DNA of 64,000 nt, taken from a methane-oxidizing endosymbiont of Gigantopelta aegis (GTDB lineage Bacteria; Pseudomonadota; Gammaproteobacteria; Methylococcales; Methylomonadaceae). Below are positions 9,275 through 19,336 of the stretch, in pieces. Location: contig NZ_JAEHGD010000001.1 in the NCBI RefSeq assembly GCF_016097405.1, forward strand, positions 1,729,133-1,793,132. Direction: 5' to 3'. The notes beneath the pieces are model-generated. The model was not told the origin of the DNA, made no database searches, and saw only the letters and a list, made by a program, of their open reading frames with translations. Numbering within the stretch: the first letter of the stretch is position 1; each line of letters opens with the position of its first letter. The translations under genes and the position numbers were made by a program.

Positions 9275-10155
9275 AAAGTGGCTATGTTGCCTTGGTCGGA
9301 CGGCCGAATGTGGGTAAATCCACGCTGATGAATCATATTGTCGGTCAAAAGATCAGTATTACGTCGCGTAAACCACAAACGACGCGGCATCGAATCTTAG
9401 GTATTCATACCACCGAACACGGCCAGATTGTCTTTATGGATACCCCGGGAATGCACCGGGACGAAAAAAAAGCCCTGAATCGGTATTTGAATAAAACCGC
9501 CGACACCACCTTGCTGGGCGTCGATGTCGTGGTTTGGCTGATCGATGGGCTGAATTTTCAGCCTTATGACGATGTTATTTTCAAAAAACTTGAACGTGCC
9601 AATCTGCCGGTTATTCTGGTGATTAACAAGATTGACAGGGTCGAGGACAAAGAAGCTATGTTGGCTTTTCTGGCCGAGGCGCAAGATCGCTACCCTTTTG
9701 CTGAAATTGTACCGATTTCTGCCTTGAAGAAAACCAATCTCGATGAATTACAAACGTGTATTTATAACGTATTGCCCGAAGGCGGGCTGATTTACCCGGA
9801 AGACCAGATTACCGATCGTCCCGAACGCTTTTTGACGGCGGAAATTATTCGCGAGAAATTGACCCGGCGATTGGGCGATGAATTACCTTATGCGCTTACA
9901 GTCGAGATCGAGCGCTTTGAGGCACTGCCAAATATCACTAAAATTTATGCCGTTATCTGGGTGGAGCGCAGCAGTCAGAAAAATATCGTCATTGGCAAGC
10001 AAGGTGAAATGCTTAAAAAAGTGGGCATGGATGCACGCCGCGATATTGAATTATTATTGGGGCAGAAGGTTTTTTTGCAACTTTGGGTCAAGGTCAAAAA
10101 AGGCTGGTCAAATAACGAACGCTCTTTGCAAAGCTTAGGGTTCAGTGATTCCTGA
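9271..10155 (+). CDS. era: GTPase Era
   Basis: Ras-like GTPase that binds 16S rRNA and matures the 30S subunit. 294 residues: G1 G10-R-P-N-V-G-K-S, D-T-P-G-M, N-K-I-D, and a C-terminal KH RNA-binding domain (I-G-K-Q-G-E-M-L-K-K-V-G). GTG start overlapping rnc; recO follows after 2 bp. Confidence 0.97.
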   Translation: MKSGYVALVGRPNVGKSTLMNHIVGQKISITSRKPQTTRHRILGIHTTEHGQIVFMDTPGMHRDEKKALNRYLNKTADTTLLGVDVVVWLIDGLNFQPYDDVIFKKLERANLPVILVINKIDRVEDKEAMLAFLAEAQDRYPFAEIVPISALKKTNLDELQTCIYNVLPEGGLIYPEDQITDRPERFLTAEIIREKLTRRLGDELPYALTVEIERFEALPNITKIYAVIWVERSSQKNIVIGKQGEMLKKVGMDARRDIELLLGQKVFLQLWVKVKKGWSNNERSLQSLGFSDS

Positions 10156-10157
10156 CC

Positions 10158-10859
10158 GTGAGCCGGACGACTGTATTGCGGCAGCCCGCATTTGTGTTAC
10201 AACGCAAAAACTACCGTGAAACCAGTCTGATTGTGGATGTGCTGACCGAAAACGAAGGCGTTGTGTCGCTTGTCGCTAAAGGCATCCGGCATAAAAAAAC
10301 AACATTAGCCGCCATTTTACAACCCTTCGTCCAACTTGAGTTGTCCTGGCGCGGACAGTCAACGCTAAAGCCTTTGCTTCAGGCTGAATTATCGACTGAC
10401 TTCTCATTGTCAGGCATGGCGCTGTATTGCGGTTTCTATGTCAATGAGCTGGTGCATTGTTTTTTGCATCCCTATGACCCAAATCCTGATGTTTTCAGAC
10501 TTTATCGGCGCTGTCTTGCCGATTTGCAATCGGCTGAAAATGTGGCATCGGTGCTGCGTTATTTTGAACTGGATTTGCTGCGCTGTGCTGGTTACGGTGT
10601 CTCGTTGGATCAGGACAAGCATAGCGCCTCGATAAAAGCCGATATGCGGTATCGTTTTGTTGAAGGCGAGGGCTTTGTCGCCGATACAAATGGGCGGGTG
10701 AGCGGCGCAACTTTATTGGCGTTATATCGGAGAGAAGCATTAGATAGCCTGAAGTTGCAGGAAGCCAAGGCCTTGATGCGTGAAGTTATCGATGATCTGC
10801 TAGCCGGGAAAGTGCTTAAAAGCCGTGCGGTTCTTACCTCAATTATGCGTTATCGTTAA
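10158..10859 (+). CDS. recO: DNA repair protein RecO
   Basis: Recombination mediator that loads RecA on gapped DNA with RecR. 233 residues from a GTG start 2 bp after era. N-terminal OB-fold (P-A-F-V-L-Q-R-K-N-Y-R-E-T-S-L-I-V-D-V) and the helical C-terminal domain with F-Y-V-N-E-L and F-E-L-D-L-L-R-C-A-G-Y are typical of the family. The usual next gene pdxJ is absent; instead the convergent SulP-CA gene ends 6 bp away. Confidence 0.92.
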   Translation: MSRTTVLRQPAFVLQRKNYRETSLIVDVLTENEGVVSLVAKGIRHKKTTLAAILQPFVQLELSWRGQSTLKPLLQAELSTDFSLSGMALYCGFYVNELVHCFLHPYDPNPDVFRLYRRCLADLQSAENVASVLRYFELDLLRCAGYGVSLDQDKHSASIKADMRYRFVEGEGFVADTNGRVSGATLLALYRREALDSLKLQEAKALMREVIDDLLAGKVLKSRAVLTSIMRYR

Positions 10860-10865
10860 AAGAGT

Positions 10866-13103
10866 TTAGAGCTGAAAATGCACCCTGCCTGTTTCAATAT
10901 TGTAAACGCCGCCAACAATATCAATTTCGCCGTTTTCTTTCATTTTATTGAGTAATGGGCTTTGTGTACGAATTTGTTTCACCATGAGTTCGACATTACG
11001 GCTGGAAACCTTTTCCACTAAGGACATGTTGTTCAATGTCACAGCTTGTCGATATTCAAATTCGATTTCCTCGATTGCAGGCTTTATTTTTTGTAATAAG
11101 CCCGTCAAATGATCTAGTTTAGCGCCCGAACAAGCACCTTTTATGGCGCCACAACGGGTGTGTCCCAACACAACAATGAGCTTGGCACCTGCAAGTTTGC
11201 AGGCAAATTCCATGCTCCCCAATATGTCATCATTGACTATATTACCGGCAATACGAACACTGAAAATATCGCCGAGGCTTTGGTCAAAAATCAATTCAGC
11301 TGTGGTACGCGAATCGATGCAGCTTAAAATAATAGCCAGAGGGTATTGGCCGGAGACGGTTTCATTGATGCGCTGGAGTAAATTGTCATGTGTTTTCAGA
11401 TTGTTGACAAAGCGTTCGTTGCCTTGTTTTAGGATGTTAAGCACTTGATCTGGTGTTAATGACGCCTGTAATTCTTTGGTGGCGGGCTTGGCCGGCTCTA
11501 TGGGAGGCAGTATGCCATAGCCACGCAGGTTCTGAATAATCAGTTTAATATTTTTTCGTTTAGCTTCGGCTTTGAAGTTTTGAATGATCTCGTAAATATC
11601 GTAATCGATATATTTAGCATAGGTTGCATCAATGACAACGGTTGAGCGGTTTGGCAGTCTGTCCAGATGATGTAAGAGATTGGCTTTATTTAAAAAGGAT
11701 ACATTTTCAGAGAGCGTGATGATTGTTTTATTGGCCTTATGATGTTCATGTAAATAAAAGCCGACTTTTTGATTTTCCAGCAAAATGAAGAAAATGGCAA
11801 AAGCCAGGCCAATGGCAATCCCCATCAGCAGGTTAGTCAGCAGAAGACCTGACACCGTGGCGATAAACGGGATGAAATGATAGGGGCCGACGTTATACAT
11901 TTTTACAAATAAATTCGGCGTCGCCAGTTTATAGCCCACCACTAATAAAATTGCAGCGAGTGAGGCGAGGGGAATTTTATTGAGCAGTTCTGGAATAAAT
12001 AACGTACTAAGCAACAAGATAACACCATGGGTTATCGCTGCGATTTTGGTTTTAGCCCCAGCTTGAACATTGGTTGAGCTGCGGATAATGACTTGGGTGA
12101 TCGGTAAGCCACCGAGTAAACCAGAGCAGATATTGCCAATCCCTTGCGCTTTTAATTCTCGATTATTGGGCGTAACACGCTTATAAGGGTCAAGCTTGTC
12201 GATGGCTTCGGCACTGAGTAAGGTCTCGATGCTAGCAACCAGCGCCAGGATAAGGGCTGTCTTGTAAATGATGAAATTATTCAGTTGACTAAAATCGGGG
12301 AAAACGAGAAGTGTTTTCAGTTCAGCGGGGCTGGAGATAGCCGGAATATTGACTAAATGTTGTGATGACAAGGCCCAGTCAGGCTGCCATATCTTAAAGC
12401 CTTCGTTGAGAAAAATTGACGCGAGAACAGCAATAACGCCGCCATGAAGCCAGTGTGGGACAGATAAGCGTTTAAATGGTTTACTCTCCCATAACAGAAG
12501 AATAAACAAGCTTAACAGGCTGATACTGATCGCTCCCGGCGATAAAAAATCTAGCATATTCTTAAGCTCGGACAGCGTGGTGAAATCATCATTTTGAACA
12601 AAAGATAAGTCACCTTCATAATCGGCATCATAACCAAACGCATGTGGAATTTGTTTTAAAAAAATGATGATGCCAATACCTGCGAGCATACCGCTGATCA
12701 CAGCGGAGGGGAAATAATAGCCGATAATCCCGGCTTTCAAATGCCCCATGATAAATTGAATACAGCCGGCTAAAACAACAGCTAATAAAAAACTTTCGAA
12801 GCCAAGCTCCTGAATCGCATTGAATACAATCACGGTTAAGCCGGCGGCCGGTCCGCTGACACCCACATGTGAGCCACTGACAACGGCGACGATGGTGCCA
12901 CCGATGATGCCGGCAATCAGGCCGGAAAATAAAGGTGCGCCGGAGGCTAGTGCGATGCCTAAACATAACGGTAGCGCAACGAGGAAAACAACAAGCCCTG
13001 CGGGAATATCGGAACTAAGACTTGAAAGATAAGGAACCTGTTTTTGCAAGCCTTTTTTAGTCATTGTGTTGATTAGCCTTGTTAAATGATAGCTACCCAT
13101 CAT
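10866..13103 (-). CDS. SulP anion transporter fused to beta-carbonic anhydrase
   Basis: 745 residues in three parts. About 25-440: SulP/SLC26 membrane domain (D-I-P-A-G-L-V-V-F-L-V-A-L-P-L-C-L-G near the start). About 450-530: a STAS-like cytoplasmic domain (T-V-V-I-D-A-T-Y-A). From about 540: a beta-carbonic anhydrase with the zinc ligands C-x-D-S-R near residue 590 and H-x-x-C near 640. Such fusions are believed to couple bicarbonate transport to CO2/HCO3- interconversion; HCO3- is the likely substrate, possibly feeding anaplerosis or pH control in a methanotroph that releases CO2. Whether import or export is favoured cannot be read. Start uncertain: ATG 13103 or 13100, or ATG 13064 which has an AAGG upstream and begins M-T-K-K-G. 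Divergent from recA. Confidence 0.88.
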   Translation of the reverse strand: MMGSYHLTRLINTMTKKGLQKQVPYLSSLSSDIPAGLVVFLVALPLCLGIALASGAPLFSGLIAGIIGGTIVAVVSGSHVGVSGPAAGLTVIVFNAIQELGFESFLLAVVLAGCIQFIMGHLKAGIIGYYFPSAVISGMLAGIGIIIFLKQIPHAFGYDADYEGDLSFVQNDDFTTLSELKNMLDFLSPGAISISLLSLFILLLWESKPFKRLSVPHWLHGGVIAVLASIFLNEGFKIWQPDWALSSQHLVNIPAISSPAELKTLLVFPDFSQLNNFIIYKTALILALVASIETLLSAEAIDKLDPYKRVTPNNRELKAQGIGNICSGLLGGLPITQVIIRSSTNVQAGAKTKIAAITHGVILLLSTLFIPELLNKIPLASLAAILLVVGYKLATPNLFVKMYNVGPYHFIPFIATVSGLLLTNLLMGIAIGLAFAIFFILLENQKVGFYLHEHHKANKTIITLSENVSFLNKANLLHHLDRLPNRSTVVIDATYAKYIDYDIYEIIQNFKAEAKRKNIKLIIQNLRGYGILPPIEPAKPATKELQASLTPDQVLNILKQGNERFVNNLKTHDNLLQRINETVSGQYPLAIILSCIDSRTTAELIFDQSLGDIFSVRIAGNIVNDDILGSMEFACKLAGAKLIVVLGHTRCGAIKGACSGAKLDHLTGLLQKIKPAIEEIEFEYRQAVTLNNMSLVEKVSSRNVELMVKQIRTQSPLLNKMKENGEIDIVGGVYNIETGRVHFQL

Positions 13104-13150
13104 ATCTGAATTTATAAGGTAGAAAAACCCTAAAATTTATTCATGTAGGA

Positions 13151-13166
13151 CTGTTTCAAGTGACAG
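13151..13166 (+). promoter_or_regulatory. LexA (SOS) box upstream of recA
   Basis: CTGT-TTCAAGTG-ACAG fits the gammaproteobacterial SOS box CTGT-N8-ACAG exactly at its conserved ends. It overlaps the place where a -35 element should be for the -10-like TGTGATAAT (GATAAT at 13175-13180), so LexA bound here would block the recA promoter. Confidence 0.8.
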
Positions 13167-13174
13167 CTCTATGT

Positions 13175-13180
13175 GATAAT
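13175..13180 (+). promoter_or_regulatory. recA: Probable recA -10 element
   Basis: GATAAT preceded by TGT, resembling an extended -10. The expected transcript start is about 13186-13188, directly before the long hairpin at 13190. Confidence 0.5.
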
Positions 13181-13189
13181 AAGCGGTTA

Positions 13190-13231
13190 CAAATGAGCTA
13201 AGAAGCCGGAGGCGGCTTCTTAGCTCATTTG
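13190..13231 (+). other. Perfect 19-bp inverted repeat in the recA leader
   Basis: Arms 13190-13208 and 13213-13231 are perfectly complementary, with a 4-nt GAGG loop. On the plus strand the repeat is followed by GAGATTTAAG, on the minus strand by no T run, so it is not a normal intrinsic terminator. It would form a stem at the very 5' end of the recA mRNA, 37 bp before the start codon. Confidence 0.8.
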
Positions 13232-13268
13232 AGATTTAAGTGTTTTACACGAACTCAGGCAAATAACT

Positions 13269-14309
13269 ATGGATGAAAACAAGAAAAAAGCGTTGAGCGC
13301 CGCGCTGATGCAGATTGACAAGCAGTTTGGAAAAGGCTCGGTGATGCGGTTGGGCGATGTTGGGGCAAGTCGCGATATAGAGGTCGTATCTACGGGATCT
13401 CTGGCGCTCGATATTGCCTTGGGCTGCGGTGGACTCCCGCGAGGTCGGGTTGTTGAAATTTATGGGCCTGAGTCATCGGGTAAAACGACATTGACACTGG
13501 AAACCATAGCCCAGATGCAAAAATTGGGCGGGACGGCCGCTTTTGTCGATGCAGAGCATGCGCTGGATCCATCTTATGCCGAAAAAATCGGGGTGAAGGT
13601 TGAAGACTTGTTGGTCTCGCAACCGGATACCGGTGAGCAGGCGTTGGAAATTACCGATATGCTGGTGCGCTCCGGTGCGGTCGATATTGTCGTCGTCGAC
13701 TCTGTTGCCGCATTAACGCCTAAGGCCGAGATTGAAGGCGATATGGGTGATTCGCATATGGGGCTGCAGGCACGTTTGATGTCACAAGCCTTGCGTAAAT
13801 TAACGGCCAACATCAAGCGCTCCAATACGCTGGTTATTTTTATCAATCAGCTGCGGATGAAAATCGGTGTTATGTTTGGTAATCCGGAAACGACGACTGG
13901 GGGAAATGCTTTAAAATTTTATGCCTCGGTACGGCTTGATATCCGGCGAACTGGAGCCATCAAAAAAGGTGACGAGGTGATCGGCAATGAAACCCGGGTA
14001 AAAGTGGTTAAAAATAAAGTCGCGCCGCCTTTTAAGCAAGCTGAGTTCGAAATTCTATATGGCGAAGGGATCTCGTTTTATGGTGAATTGGTCGATTTAG
14101 GGGTTAAATACGGATTTATCCAAAAATCAGGCGCTTGGTACAGTTATGGGGATCAGAAAATTGGCCAAGGCAAAGATAATGCCAAGCAATTTTTCAAAGA
14201 TAACCCGGACAAAGCGAAAGCTGTTGAAGATGCTATTCGGGCCGAAGTGTTTGGTAACAGCGACACTGAAGCGGAAGCGCTACAAGACGATGATAAAGCG
14301 ACTGAATAA
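13269..14309 (+). CDS. recA: Recombinase RecA
   Basis: Strand-exchange protein and LexA co-protease. 346 residues; Walker [10 protein letters not shown], the [15 protein letters not shown] segment, I-N-Q-L-R-M-K-I-G (L2 loop region begins), and an acidic C-terminal tail ([10 protein letters not shown]). SOS control is supported by the LexA box at 13151. Followed 2 bp later by recX. Confidence 0.98.
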   Translation: MDENKKKALSAALMQIDKQFGKGSVMRLGDVGASRDIEVVSTGSLALDIALGCGGLPRGRVVEIYGPESSGKTTLTLETIAQMQKLGGTAAFVDAEHALDPSYAEKIGVKVEDLLVSQPDTGEQALEITDMLVRSGAVDIVVVDSVAALTPKAEIEGDMGDSHMGLQARLMSQALRKLTANIKRSNTLVIFINQLRMKIGVMFGNPETTTGGNALKFYASVRLDIRRTGAIKKGDEVIGNETRVKVVKNKVAPPFKQAEFEILYGEGISFYGELVDLGVKYGFIQKSGAWYSYGDQKIGQGKDNAKQFFKDNPDKAKAVEDAIRAEVFGNSDTEAEALQDDDKATE

Positions 14310-14311
14310 TT

Positions 14312-14776
14312 GTGGAGCAGTCCAGGCAAACGATTAAAGAAGTTTGTTTGAGATTATTGGCGCGGCGTGAACATAGCCAAAAAGAGCTGCTGACCAAACT
14401 GAAGCAGCGAGGCTTGGACACAGAGCAAGCGAAAATAGTCATCGACGAACTGGCTCAAGAAAATTGGCAGAGCAATGAGCGGTTTTCTGAGAGTTTTGCT
14501 CGGCAACGTATTCGAAAAGGCTATGGCCCAGTAAGAATTTGTTACGAATTACAGCAAAAAGGGGCTGCTGCGCTTGATTTGGACAAGCTGCTAGATGATA
14601 TGGCCATGACCTGGCTGGATGTGATCGAACAGGTTTATCTGAATAAATATCCACAGTCAACATCGATAACGTTGGCAGACTGGTCCAAGCGTTATCGGTT
14701 TTTACAACAGCGTGGATTTAGTGCAGACTTGATCAAACAATTATCACAACATTTGAAGATTAAAATTGAGCGTTAG
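14312..14776 (+). CDS. recX: RecA regulator RecX
   Basis: Inhibitor of RecA filaments. 154 residues from a GTG start 2 bp after recA, so probably translationally coupled. Three-helix repeats are recognisable: [13 protein letters not shown] at the N-terminus and [15 protein letters not shown] in the middle. Gene order recA-recX-alaS is standard for gammaproteobacteria. Confidence 0.93.
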   Translation: MEQSRQTIKEVCLRLLARREHSQKELLTKLKQRGLDTEQAKIVIDELAQENWQSNERFSESFARQRIRKGYGPVRICYELQQKGAAALDLDKLLDDMAMTWLDVIEQVYLNKYPQSTSITLADWSKRYRFLQQRGFSADLIKQLSQHLKIKIER

Positions 14777-14789
14777 GAACGACGAGTCT

Positions 14790-17402
14790 ATGAAAAAAAT
14801 GAGCAGCGCCGCATTGCGTCAGGCCTTTTTAGATTACTTCAAGCAACACGATCATGAGGTCGTGCCCTCCAGCTCGCTGGTGCCGGGTAATGATCCGACC
14901 TTATTGTTTACCAATGCTGGAATGGTGCAGTTTAAAGATATCTTTTTAGGCCGGGAAACACGACCTTACAAACGGGCTGTTTCTAGCCAGCGCTGTGTGC
15001 GGGCGGGCGGCAAGCATAATGACCTGGAAAATGTCGGTTATACCGCTCGTCATCATACTTTTTTTGAAATGCTTGGCAATTTCAGTTTTGGCGATTATTT
15101 CAAAAAAGAAGCAATTCACTATGCTTGGGATTTTCTGACGCAAGTACTAGAAATTCCACCTGAAAAACTTTGGGTAACTGTCTTCAAAGAAGATTCTGAA
15201 GCCGAAGCTATCTGGTTGGATGATATCGGTATTGATCCTAAACGCTTTTCCCGGATTGGTGCCAAAGATAATTTCTGGTCGATGGGCGATGTCGGGCCTT
15301 GCGGACCGTGTAGTGAAATCTTTTACGATCATGGCGAAGATGTGGCCGGCGGGCCGCCAGGCAGTCCGGATGAAGAAGGTGACCGCTATATCGAAATCTG
15401 GAATTTGGTATTTATGCAGTATGACCGGGATAAAGAGGGTAACCTGAATCCACTGCCGGCGCCGTCTGTCGATACCGGCATGGGGCTGGAGCGGATTGCC
15501 GCTGTTGTCCAGGGCGTACACAGCAATTATGAGATCGATTTATTCCAGAATATTCTGAAACATGCGGCGCAATTAGCGGCGGTGGATGATTTGGAAAACA
15601 GCTCATTGCGTGTTATTGCCGACCATATCCGCTCCTGTTCTTTTTTGATCACCGATGGCGTTTTGCCTTCAAATGAAGGGCGTGGCTATGTGTTGAGACG
15701 CATCATTCGTCGAGCGATTCGGCACGGCTATCGCCTAGGCATTCATGAGACCTTCTTTTATAAGCTCGTCAAGCCCTTGGTCGACGAAATGGGTGATGCC
15801 TATCCTGAACTCAAGCAGGCTCAGAGCCAAGTCGAACGGGTATTGAAAAAAGAAGAAGAGCGCTTTGCTGAAACGCTGGAGCAAGGCATGAAAGTGTTGG
15901 AGTCCTGTGTGGAAAAGCTCGATGGTCGGGTTATTCCTGGCGATGTGGTGTTCCTGTTGTACGACACCTATGGTTTTCCAGTCGATCTGACGGCCGATTA
16001 TGCTCGTGAACAGGGGTTGAGTGTCGACCATGCGGGCTTTGAAGTGGAAATGGCTAAACAGCGTGATCGCGCTCGTGCGGGAGGACGTTTCAACGCCGAT
16101 TATGATCAGGATATTGTTCATGACAGCCAGACAGAGTTCACCGGCTATGACAAACTGGAAGATCAAGCCACAATCAGTGCTCTGTTTAAGCAAGGTGAGC
16201 CGGTAGACCATCTGGAGCAAGGGGAAGAAGGAATTGTTATTCTAGATCAGACGCCTTTTTATGCCGAATCAGGCGGTCAGGTCGGTGATAGCGGGATTAT
16301 TAAAACGGCATCGGGTGTGTTTGAGGTGGAAGATACTCAAAAACAGGGGGCGGACTTGTTTTTGCATAAAGGCAAAGTCATTCAAGGTTATCTGTCCTGT
16401 AATGACGCTTGCCAGCCTTGTGTCGATCAAGCAAAACGTAAGGCAACTGAATTGAATCATTCGGCGACTCACTTATTACATGCCGCGCTTCGGCAGGTAT
16501 TAGGCGAGCATGTCAATCAGAAAGGCTCATTAGTCAATGCAGAGCGCTTACGTTTCGACTTTGCCCATTTTGAACCGATGACGGCGCAAGAACTGGCTGA
16601 AGTTGAACGCCTCGTCAATGAGCAGATTCGTTTGAATAATCCAGTCAAGGCCGAAATTATGGCCAAAGATGATGCAGTTAAGGCCGGTGCTATGGCTTTG
16701 TTTGGTGAAAAATACGGCGATGAAGTACGGGTGCTCAAGATTGGTGATTTTTCGACAGAATTATGTGGCGGTACGCATGTTAATCGGGCCGGCGATATCG
16801 GTCTGTTCAAAATTATTAGTGAATCCGGGGTGGCTTCAGGTGTCAGACGAATTGAAGCCGTTACAGGAGAAGCCGCTTTAAGCTGGTTGAGTGCGCGTGA
16901 ACAGGCCTTGATGGGGGTTGCGCATATGTTAAAAAGCAGCCCGGAAAAAGTGTTGGATAAGACTCGCCAATTACTGGATAAAAACCGAACTTTGGAAAAA
17001 GAGGTCGAACGCCTGAAAGCCAAGTTGGCCAGTAGTGCTGGCGGTGAATTGACAGCACAAGCGGTTGATGTGGAAGGTATCAAGGTTTTAGCTGTCAAGT
17101 TGGATGATGTTGATAATAAGGCCTTGCGGGCGATGATGGATCAACTTAAAAACAAACTGGGCAGTGCGGCGATTGTTTTGGCAACCGTCAATGGTGATAA
17201 AGTCGGACTTATCGCGGGCGTGACCAAAGACCAGACCCACCGAATCAAAGCGGGAGACTTGGTGAATGCAGTGGCGACAAAAGTTGGTGGAAAAGGTGGT
17301 GGACGCCCTGATATGGCGCAAGCCGGCGGTACTAATCCAGCGGCTTTGGAAGATGCGCTAAAGTATGTCCCGGACTGGGTTCAGCAACAATTACAAGCAT
17401 AA
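14790..17402 (+). CDS. alaS: Alanyl-tRNA synthetase
   Basis: Charges tRNA-Ala and hydrolyses mischarged Ser/Gly-tRNA. I use ATG 14790 (870 residues, [13 protein letters not shown]) with AGGA 11 bp upstream; an upstream start at 14766 inside recX is possible. Class II catalytic domain with the motif [10 protein letters not shown] near the N-terminus, editing-site H-S-A-T-H and C-G-G-T-H, a coiled-coil near 725-755, and a C-terminal DHHA1 domain with [15 protein letters not shown]. lysC starts 4 bp after the stop. Confidence 0.97.
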   Translation: MKKMSSAALRQAFLDYFKQHDHEVVPSSSLVPGNDPTLLFTNAGMVQFKDIFLGRETRPYKRAVSSQRCVRAGGKHNDLENVGYTARHHTFFEMLGNFSFGDYFKKEAIHYAWDFLTQVLEIPPEKLWVTVFKEDSEAEAIWLDDIGIDPKRFSRIGAKDNFWSMGDVGPCGPCSEIFYDHGEDVAGGPPGSPDEEGDRYIEIWNLVFMQYDRDKEGNLNPLPAPSVDTGMGLERIAAVVQGVHSNYEIDLFQNILKHAAQLAAVDDLENSSLRVIADHIRSCSFLITDGVLPSNEGRGYVLRRIIRRAIRHGYRLGIHETFFYKLVKPLVDEMGDAYPELKQAQSQVERVLKKEEERFAETLEQGMKVLESCVEKLDGRVIPGDVVFLLYDTYGFPVDLTADYAREQGLSVDHAGFEVEMAKQRDRARAGGRFNADYDQDIVHDSQTEFTGYDKLEDQATISALFKQGEPVDHLEQGEEGIVILDQTPFYAESGGQVGDSGIIKTASGVFEVEDTQKQGADLFLHKGKVIQGYLSCNDACQPCVDQAKRKATELNHSATHLLHAALRQVLGEHVNQKGSLVNAERLRFDFAHFEPMTAQELAEVERLVNEQIRLNNPVKAEIMAKDDAVKAGAMALFGEKYGDEVRVLKIGDFSTELCGGTHVNRAGDIGLFKIISESGVASGVRRIEAVTGEAALSWLSAREQALMGVAHMLKSSPEKVLDKTRQLLDKNRTLEKEVERLKAKLASSAGGELTAQAVDVEGIKVLAVKLDDVDNKALRAMMDQLKNKLGSAAIVLATVNGDKVGLIAGVTKDQTHRIKAGDLVNAVATKVGGKGGGRPDMAQAGGTNPAALEDALKYVPDWVQQQLQA

Positions 17403-17406
17403 AAAA

Positions 17407-18633
17407 ATGGCATTATACGTTTATAAATTTGGAGGAACCTCGGTGGGTTCGGTTGAGCGCATCAAAGCGGTCGCCGAAAAAATCAAAAAAGCCCATGACC
17501 AAGGTCATCAACTGGTGGTTGTGGTTTCGGCGATGAGTGGCGAAACCAATCGTCTCACTGCATTGGCCAAAGAAATGCAGGCCCAACCCAGCGAGCGGGA
17601 AATGGATGTTTTGCTGTCAACTGGTGAACAAGTTACCATGTCGCTATTGTCGATGGCATTGCATGCGCTTGGCTGCGATGCTTGCTCATATACAGGCAGT
17701 CAAGTCAAAATCCTGACCGATAGCAGTCATACCAAGGCGCGTATTCAGGACATCGATGATCACAAAATTCGTCAGGATCTGGAGCAAGGTCGGGTCGTTG
17801 TCGTAGCAGGGTTCCAAGGTGTCGATGAAAAAGGGAATATTACCACCTTAGGGCGGGGGGGCTCAGATACCACGGCCGTCGCTTTAGCGGCGGCCTTGAA
17901 AGCCGATGAATGTCATATCTATACCGATGTAGATGGTGTTTATACCACCGATCCAAGAATAGAGCCTAAGGCGCGCCGACTCGATAAAATAACCTTCGAA
18001 GAAATGTTGGAGATGGCCAGTCTCGGTTCTAAAGTCCTGCAAATTCGTTCGGTGGAATTTGCCGGCAAATATAATGTCGCATTAAGAGTTTTATCATCAT
18101 TTAAAGAAGGTAATGGCACACTTATTACCTATGAGGAATCACAAATGGAAAAAGCCCTAATCTCTGGTATTGCCTTTAATCGGGACGAAGCTAAACTGAC
18201 GGTAACCGGAGTGCCGGATTTGCCGGGTGTCGCCTCAAAAATACTAGGGCCGATTGCGGAACAAAACATCGAAGTCGATATGATTATTCAAAATATCGCC
18301 GATGACGACACGACCGATTTTACTTTTACCGTACATCGAAATGATTATCAGCGGGCCTTGGAAATACTGAAAAAAGTGTGTCAGGAAACCGGTGCAAGAC
18401 AGGTGACAGGCGCAGATAATATTGTTAAAGTTTCCATCGTGGGTGTCGGTATGCGCTCCCATGCTGGAATAGCCAGCACCATGTTTAAAACACTGGCGGA
18501 CGAAGGAATCAATATTCAAATGATTTCAACCTCGGAAATTAAAATTTCTGTGGTTGTAGATGAAAAATATTTGGAGCTGGCGGTACGTTCTTTGCACAGT
18601 GTTTTTGGTTTAGATAAAAAAGAACAGGCGTAA
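17407..18633 (+). CDS. lysC: Aspartate kinase
   Basis: First step from aspartate to lysine, threonine and methionine. 408 residues from ATG 17407 ([13 protein letters not shown]); the longer frame from 17365 would overlap alaS and is not needed. Kinase motif [29 protein letters not shown], then two ACT regulatory domains (about 270-400), so feedback inhibition by amino acids is expected. The region around the second ACT domain has an internal start typical of alpha/beta-subunit aspartokinases. Confidence 0.96.
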   Translation: MALYVYKFGGTSVGSVERIKAVAEKIKKAHDQGHQLVVVVSAMSGETNRLTALAKEMQAQPSEREMDVLLSTGEQVTMSLLSMALHALGCDACSYTGSQVKILTDSSHTKARIQDIDDHKIRQDLEQGRVVVVAGFQGVDEKGNITTLGRGGSDTTAVALAAALKADECHIYTDVDGVYTTDPRIEPKARRLDKITFEEMLEMASLGSKVLQIRSVEFAGKYNVALRVLSSFKEGNGTLITYEESQMEKALISGIAFNRDEAKLTVTGVPDLPGVASKILGPIAEQNIEVDMIIQNIADDDTTDFTFTVHRNDYQRALEILKKVCQETGARQVTGADNIVKVSIVGVGMRSHAGIASTMFKTLADEGINIQMISTSEIKISVVVDEKYLELAVRSLHSVFGLDKKEQA

Positions 18634-18659
18634 AGCTTTTTTTTAATAAAAAAAACACG

Positions 18660-18665
18660 TATAAT
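18660..18665 (+). promoter_or_regulatory. csrA: -10 element before csrA
   Basis: TATAAT followed by a G+C-rich stretch (ACGCGGC), 57 bp before the csrA start, just after an A/T-rich inverted stretch at 18638-18656. The -35 region is T-rich and poorly defined. Confidence 0.55.
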
Positions 18666-18721
18666 ACGCGGCTCTGTTGCCGTTTTCGTCAACAGTAATT
18701 TTATAGATGCAGGGAGATATT

Positions 18722-18916
18722 ATGCTTATCTTAACTCGACGGGTTGGAGAAACCTTAATGATAGGTGATGACGTAACCGTTACCGTTCTGGGTGTTAAGG
18801 GTAATCAAGTTCGTATTGGTGTCAATGCACCGAAAGAGATTTCGGTACACCGTGAAGAAATATACGAACGAATTAAAAAGGAACAAGAAGAGTCTTCTTC
18901 AAATTCTGAAGAATAA
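18722..18916 (+). CDS. csrA: Carbon storage regulator CsrA
   Basis: Small homodimeric RNA-binding protein that represses or stabilises mRNAs by binding GGA sites. 64 residues, [11 protein letters not shown] at the N-terminus and the binding-region [16 protein letters not shown] intact. The start at 18722 has AGGGAG at optimal spacing; the longer frame from 18707 is not supported. tRNA-Ser begins 9 bp after the stop, the same neighbourhood as in enterics and pseudomonads, so csrA and tRNA may share a transcript. Confidence 0.97.
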   Translation: MLILTRRVGETLMIGDDVTVTVLGVKGNQVRIGVNAPKEISVHREEIYERIKKEQEESSSNSEE

Positions 18917-18925
18917 ACAGTTTTA

Positions 18926-19017
18926 GGAGAGTTGGCCGAGAGGCTGAAGGCGCTCCCCTGCTAAGGGAGTATGGGTTTTATCGCCCATCGAGGGTTCGAA
19001 TCCCTCACTCTCCGCCA
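18926..19017 (+). tRNA. tRNA-Ser (GCT)
   Basis: 92 nt including encoded CCA. Acceptor GGAGAGT pairs with the 3' arm, anticodon loop contains CTGCTAA (anticodon GCT), long variable arm typical of serine tRNA, T-loop GGTTCGAATCC. Confidence 0.97.
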
Positions 19018-19049
19018 CTAGAAAAGTCATTATTTTATGGAAAAAATAG

Positions 19050-19078
19050 TTGACATAAAATCGCTAAAAAAGGATAAT
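19050..19078 (+). promoter_or_regulatory. Strong sigma-70-type promoter for tRNA-Arg/tRNA-Asn
   Basis: TTGACA at 19050-19055, 17-bp spacer, GATAAT at 19073-19078; transcription would start about 9 bp before tRNA-Arg. Confidence 0.75.
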
Positions 19079-19093
19079 AAACGGCTCAACAAG

Positions 19094-19170
19094 GCGCCCG
19101 TAGCTCAGCTGGATAGAGTACTCGGCTACGAACCGAGCGGTCGGGAGTTCGAATCTCTCCGGGCGCGCCA
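19094..19170 (+). tRNA. tRNA-Arg (ACG)
   Basis: 77 nt including encoded CCA. Acceptor GCGCCCG pairs with CGGGCGC; anticodon stem CTCGG/CCGAG encloses the anticodon ACG (wobble A presumably converted to inosine by TadA); T-loop GTTCGAATC. Confidence 0.97.
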
Positions 19171-19188
19171 TGTTGACAACCAGACAAT

Positions 19189-19264
19189 TCCCCTGTAGCT
19201 CAGTTGGTAGAGCGGGTGACTGTTAATCACTAGGTCGGCGGTTCGAGCCCGTCCGGGGGAGCCA
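19189..19264 (+). tRNA. tRNA-Asn (GTT)
   Basis: 76 nt including encoded CCA. Acceptor TCCCCTG pairs with CGGGGGA, anticodon GTT in GACTGTTAATC, T-loop GTTCGAGCC. Same transcript as tRNA-Arg, 18 bp apart. Confidence 0.97.
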
Positions 19265-19275
19265 TATAAAATAAG

Positions 19276-19307
19276 GGCTGTAGCGGTTTCCGTTACAGCC
19301 TTTTTTT
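19276..19307 (+). terminator. Rho-independent terminator of the tRNA unit
   Basis: 11-bp stem (19276-19286 with 19290-19300, one G-U pair), TTT loop and seven T residues, 11 bp after tRNA-Asn. Confidence 0.9.
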
Positions 19308-19336
19308 ATGGCTGTAGTAAATTTATCACAATTTAT

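Noticed and set aside
18638..18656. A/T-only inverted stretch after lysC as a terminator
   Set aside because: T8-AAT-A8 could fold but lacks a G+C stem; it more likely belongs to the csrA promoter region.
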